Assembly: GCF_008086545.1 (NCBI RefSeq)
Contig: NZ_CP043026.1
Span: 310,001 to 374,000 of the forward strand
Direction: 5' to 3'
DNA length: 64,000 bases
Source of the DNA: Spiroplasma chinense
GTDB taxonomy: Bacteria > Bacillota_I > Bacilli_A > Mycoplasmatales > Mycoplasmataceae
Positions 59,961-64,000 of the stretch are shown one piece after another (positions within the stretch are counted from its first letter, which is position 1; each line of letters begins with the position of its first letter). The position numbers and the translations under genes were made by a program. The notes below the pieces were generated by a model. The model ran no database searches and was not told the origin of the DNA. It saw nothing but the letters and a program-made list of their open reading frames with translations.

Positions 59961-61763
59961 ATGGACAAAACAAAAATAAGAAACTTTAGTATAATTGCCC
60001 ATATTGATCATGGAAAATCAACTTTAGCTGATAGAATTCTAGAATTAACAGGAGCTGTTGATAAAAGAGATATGCAAGCTCAACTTTTAGATTCTATGGA
60101 TATTGAAAGAGAACGTGGAATTACAATTAAATTAAACTCAATTCAACTTAAATACAAAGCAAAAGATGGACAAGAGTATATCTTTCATTTAATAGATACT
60201 CCTGGTCACGTTGACTTTACATATGAAGTTTCAAGAAGTTTAGCTGCTTGTGAAGGTGCTTTACTTGTGGTTGATGCTTCTCAAGGAATAGAAGCACAAA
60301 CACTTGCAAACGTTTATTTAGCACTTGATAATGATCTAGAAATAATACCTGTAATTAATAAGGTAGACTTACCTGCAGCAGAACCTGAAAGAGTAAAAGA
60401 AGAAATTGAAAATGTAATTGGAATTGATTGCTCAAATGCACCAATGATTAGTGCAAAAACAGGATTAAATGTTGAAGACGTTTTAGAAGCAATTGTTAAC
60501 TTTATTCCAGAACCTTTAGATGCAGATGATACAAAACCTTTAAAAGCTTTAATCTTTGACTCATACTATGATAAATATAGAGGGGTTATGGCATCAATTA
60601 GAATTGTTGAAGGAACAGTAAAAGTTGGACAAACAATTAAAATGATGCAATCTGGAGCAGAATATGAAGTTACTGAACTTGGGGTTAAAACTCCTTTTGA
60701 AGTAAAAAAACAAAGTTTAGAAGCTGGAGAAGTTGGTTGACTTGCAGCTTCTATCAAAACTGTAAGAGATGTAGCTGTTGGTGATACTATTACCACTAAA
60801 GAAAATGGTGCAAAAGAGCCATTAGCTGGTTATAAACAATTAAATCCAATGGTATTTTGTGGAATTTATCCAGTAGATACAGCAAGATATAAAGATTTAA
60901 AAGAAGCTCTAGAAAAAATCAGTTTAAGTGATGCAAGTTTAGTTTATGAAGCGGAAAGTTCTCAATCACTTGGTTTTGGTTTCCGTTGTGGATTTTTAGG
61001 ATTACTTCACATGGATGTTATTCAAGAAAGGCTTGAAAGAGAATATGACTTAACTTTAATTGCAACAGCACCATCAGTTATTTATAAAGTAACTCAAACT
61101 GATGGAGAAATAGTGGAAATTGATAACCCTGCATTTTTACCTGATCCTCAAAAAATCAACTTTATTGAAGAACCTTTTGTAAAGGTTTCAATAATGACAC
61201 CAGATACTTATTTAGGTGATTTAATGGGATTATGTCAAGATAAAAGGGGAAATTACGTAAATATTGATTATATTGACGATACTAGAAGAAACCTTATTTA
61301 TGAAATGCCTTTAAATGAAATAGTATTTGATTTTTTCAATAAGTTAAAATCTATTTCAAAAGGTTATGCTTCATTTGATTATGAATTAATAGGTTATAAA
61401 TCTTCAAAACTTGTTAAAATGGATATTTTACTAAATGGAGATATTGTTGATGCTTTATCAACAATTGTCCATAGAGACTTTGCATATCACAGAGGTAAAA
61501 TTTTAACTGAAAAATTAAAAGAAATAATACCAAGACAAAATTTCGAAGTTCCAATTCAAGCTGCAATTGGTGGTAAAATAATAGCGAGAGAAACAATAAA
61601 AGCAATGCGAAAAAACGTTTTAGCCAAATGTTATGGAGGAGATATTTCACGTAAGAAAAAACTTCTTGAAAAACAAAAAGAAGGTAAAAAACGTATGAAA
61701 GCAATTGGTTCTGTCGAGGTACCTCAAGAAGCATTTATTGCTGTATTGAAACTAGATGATTAG
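59961..61763 (+). CDS. lepA: Translation elongation factor 4 (LepA)
   Basis: A 600-residue GTPase. It has G1 AHIDHGKST, the G2 region with RERGITIK, G3 DTPGHVDF, G4 NKVDLP, and the LepA-specific C-terminal domain ([35 protein letters not shown]). It acts on stalled or mistranslocated ribosomes. One TGA Trp near residue 260. A direct repeat TTATAGAGAT (59923, 59939; 16-bp pitch) precedes it, and the second copy runs into the ribosome site GATGGGG. Confidence 0.97.
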
Positions 61764-61772
61764 GGGGATTTA

Positions 61773-62219
61773 ATGTATTCTTTATCATTTCAAGTAGATT
61801 TCGGGAAAGATAACGAAGTGTTTAGAAAAGCATTACTAATAAGGGAAGAAATATTTGTTAAAGAACAAAAAATAAATATTGAAGATGAATTTGATGAATA
61901 TGACGATGAGAGTTTTCATGTAATTGGTTCAACAAAGGATGGTGTAGTAATTTGTTGTGCAAGAATTATTAAAAAAAATAATAGATGATATTTTGGAAGA
62001 ATTGCTGTTAATTTACACTATAGAGAAGTGGGCTATGCTTCGAAATTATTAAAGTTTTTAGAAGATTACTTACTAAATACTTTAGGAATAAATACAGTGT
62101 ATTTAGATGCTCAATTTCCAGTGGTCTATTTTTATGAAAAAATGGGATACATTTTGATCCCAGATGAAGAAGTCAAAGCAGTTATACCTTGTAGGTTGAT
62201 GTTTAAAGAACTTTGATAA
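61773..62219 (+). CDS. GNAT-family N-acetyltransferase
   Basis: 148 residues of the ElaA-like GNAT type. It has ALLIREEIFVKEQKINIEDEFDEYD at the start, then GRIAVNLHYREVGYASKLLKFLEDYL, where an altered R/QxxGxG/A loop binds acetyl-CoA, then TVYLDAQFPVVYFYEKMGYI. The substrate is unknown. It lies 9 nt after lepA with AGGGGG as ribosome site, so it is in the same operon. It ends in a TGA Trp codon before TAA. Confidence 0.88.
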
Positions 62220-62240
62220 TACAAAGAAGTCGAAAGCTAC

Positions 62241-62260
62241 AAACGCTATTAAAGCGTTTT
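62241..62260 (+). terminator. Terminator of lepA-GNAT
   Basis: Stem AAACGCT with AGCGTTT, 5-nt loop and a T-run. Confidence 0.82.
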
Positions 62261-62341
62261 TTATTTACACTTTAATTGTAAATTGGATATTAATTTGGCA
62301 TTTAAAAAGATATAATAATAAATATAGAGTGGAGGGGTATA

Positions 62342-63226
62342 ATGAGAAAACTTAGAACCTGAAGATTTTTATTAATGTCAATTATTACTTGTTTATGTTT
62401 ATTTGTTATACCATTTACTTCATTTTCAATGGAAAACGATAAACTAAAATTAATATTTGGAACTGACAATTTAGGACCAATTACTTGAATTATAATGTCT
62501 ATATCATTAGGTTATATAGGAAGTGGTTTTTTAGCTAATGGGCTAAAAAACACTCCAGGAAGAGCTTTTGGTATGATAAATACTTTAATTGGATTTTCTC
62601 TAATTGTTGTGTTATCACTTTATGCATTCATAAACATGCATAACCCAACAGAATCAAAATTAGCATCAATTATACCAACAATTACCTTTGTTTCTATTGA
62701 TGCTGTTATTTCAATAGTTCATATTTCAATTAATAATAGACCTGCAACAGTTACTCAAGTTGTTCAACAAGTTGTTGGACAAGCACAAGTTGAAGCAAAT
62801 GATGGTTCAATTAATATGAACTCAGTTCAATTACAAGATGCAAATGAATTGAAAGTTAAAATTCAAAACATGCAATCTGGATTGACAAAAAGTTATGATG
62901 AAGCAATTGATGAAATAGAAAAAACTGGTTACTTAAATGGTTTAGAAATTGGAGAATTATCATTTGTTGATGATAATCCTAAAATAGTACCAGTTGAAAT
63001 AGCACAAGATTATTCACAACCACAACCAAAACAAGAATCACAACGTGAATACGAAGAACCTAAGTTCTATAATTCAAGAAGAATTGAAGACGATGTATTG
63101 GCAAATTATCAACCAGATGATGATTATGAAAGTATTAATTCAACAGCATTATCAAGAAGAGATGACAGAAATGATGGTTACAAATATCTTTCAAGAAGAT
63201 TAAATGACGATAAAGATGCTCACTAA
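62342..63226 (+). CDS. Membrane protein with long acidic/Gln-rich cytoplasmic tail
   Basis: 294 residues. There are four membrane segments in the first 125 residues (about 10-30, 47-65, 77-96, 102-120), then a soluble tail of about 165 residues, Gln-, Asp- and Arg-rich (QVVQQVVGQAQVEAND, QDYSQPQPKQESQREYEEP, ending in SRRLNDDKDAH). The tail looks disordered and may bind partners. GGAGGGG precedes the ATG. I do not recognise the family. Confidence 0.82.
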
Positions 63227-63251
63227 GAATTTGGCAATATGCTAAATTCTT
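63225..63251 (+). terminator. Terminator of the membrane-protein gene
   Basis: An 11-bp stem with one G-U pair (AAGAATTTGGC with GCTAAATTCTT), 5-nt loop and T-run, overlapping the stop. Confidence 0.88.
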
Positions 63252-63292
63252 TTTTTATAAAATGGTAAAATTACATAAGTTAGAGGTACAAA

Positions 63293-64000
63293 ATGGCAAA
63301 AAAGGAAAAATTACCCAAAAAAGAAAAACAACCTAAAGGTGATAAACAAGGTTTGGGAAAGAAAATAAAAGATAACCTAAAATTAAGAAACTTTAAAGCA
63401 TCAAGTTTATTTCTTAATATTTTTGTTATTGCTTTTAGAGTTGCAGCATATGCTTTTTGAATAATTGCTCCAGTTTTATTGGCTTTTGCACTTGTATATG
63501 ATCAAGGGGCAAGAAACTTTTACGGTTACATTTTACTTTCTATTTTTGGTAAAACAGAAAAAATTGATGGTGAATATATTGCAACAAAAGATAATAGTTT
63601 TGTAAATACAACAGTGTACATAACAGCACCAATTCTTTGATTGATATTGGTAATTTTGATTTATGCTTTTGTAACAAGACCAATTATGAAAAAAACATTA
63701 TGAAGACAAAGAATGTATCTTTCAATTAACCTATATTTTTGAGCGATTTTATTTTGAGTTTTACTATATATGATTTGAATTCTTTTACCAAATTTACCTG
63801 GTGATACAAATGTTGACGAAAATGGATATATTAATCCTAAAGACGCCTTTTACTCTGCTGCTTTAAAAACTTTTACACCTTTTTCTGGATGATCTATTGT
63901 TTATCAAGTTTTTTGTTTATGTATTATAATTTTTGCAACTTTTGCAGCAATTGAAGCTAGTTTAATAAGAAAACTTAAACTAGACTTTGATTCATTCTAT
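63293..64000 (+). CDS. Membrane protein, N-terminal part (cut by the window end)
   Basis: 236 residues are visible and the frame is open at the edge. A Lys-rich N-terminus of about 40 residues precedes membrane segments at about 42-66, 104-124, 138-167 and 203-225. Many TGA Trp codons lie in these segments. The TAGAGG ribosome site is weak. The start resembles membrane proteins that carry a basic cytoplasmic head; I do not recognise the family. Confidence 0.8.

Noticed and set aside
380-62219. Many genes look like chains of fragments split by TGA
   Set aside because: Conserved motifs continue in frame across each TGA and Trp is expected at many of these places (for example GNWKMF in TpiA). 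The code is UGA = Trp, so these are intact genes, not pseudogenes.

Overview
The window comes from a low-G+C mollicute, most likely of the Spiroplasma/Entomoplasma/Mesoplasma group. Almost every conserved protein here is intact only if UGA is read as tryptophan (genetic code 4). Examples are gpmI, tpiA, lepA, proS, fhs and oppBCADF. The DNA is very A+T rich. Lipoproteins carry short signal peptides ending in VVAC, and sugar import and glycolysis dominate. The order-level placement is inferred from these traits and from gene content; no species is named. I re-joined reading frames across TGA codons throughout.

Layout. (1) 1-2914: the end of an unrecognised gene, then the one-carbon genes folD and fhs. 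(2) 2913-8400: a DeoR-type regulator divergent from a sorbose/sorbitol operon (a GutF-like sorbitol-6-phosphate dehydrogenase, a SorE-like reductase, and a PTS permease with a degenerate EIIA-like domain and a coiled-coil tail). (3) 8402-13293: a mannitol operon, mtlA-srlD-mtlF-mtlD, with three palindromes at 20-bp pitch at its promoter, followed by an RpiR regulator. srlD adds sorbitol-6-phosphate oxidation to the operon. mtlD seems to start with AUA. (4) 13292-28081: a tagatose-type pathway island. It holds fba copy 1 divergent from a DeoR/LacR regulator, lacA-lacB-ROK kinase, a ribose-type sugar ABC importer whose permease has a coiled-coil extension of about 250 residues, an IS3-family element inserted in a terminator, fba copy 2 (nearly identical) divergent from a second DeoR regulator, a PTS EIIBC with another coiled-coil tail, and a PfkB sugar-phosphate kinase. 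(5) 28227-36308: small coiled-coil proteins with 21-bp heptad-coding repeats and a shared promoter-like block, the acetoin genes alsS-alsD, an NADH oxidase, a fused ABC-2 exporter and an unknown protein. (6) 36323-47502: mostly housekeeping genes (nagB, tpiA, a HAD phosphatase, gpmI, a YumC-type flavin reductase, tsaE, tsaB, an ABC exporter, tRNA-Ser(GCU), proS). (7) 47515-58194: a Fic protein and an oligopeptide importer in the order oppB-C-A-lipoprotein-D-F with an internal terminator. (8) 58253-64000: a DUF402 phosphatase behind a structured leader, a ROK glucokinase, lepA, a GNAT enzyme and two membrane proteins, the last cut by the window end.

How the genes work together. The first 28 kb channels sugars and polyols into the lower glycolytic pool. 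Sorbitol and mannitol phosphates become fructose-6-phosphate (GutF-like, SrlD, MtlD). Galactose-6-phosphate-type sugars would go through LacAB to tagatose-6-phosphate, through PfkB to the bisphosphate, and through class II aldolase to triose phosphates. TpiA and GpmI carry the trioses on. AlsS/AlsD and the NADH oxidase are outlets for pyruvate and NADH.

The most interesting signals are: the ABC-fed tagatose-type pathway with paired regulators and a TATCAT operator family; three sugar transporters that each carry a long, separate cytoplasmic coiled coil; the duplicated aldolase under different promoters; and the family of heptad-repeat proteins with a conserved upstream block.
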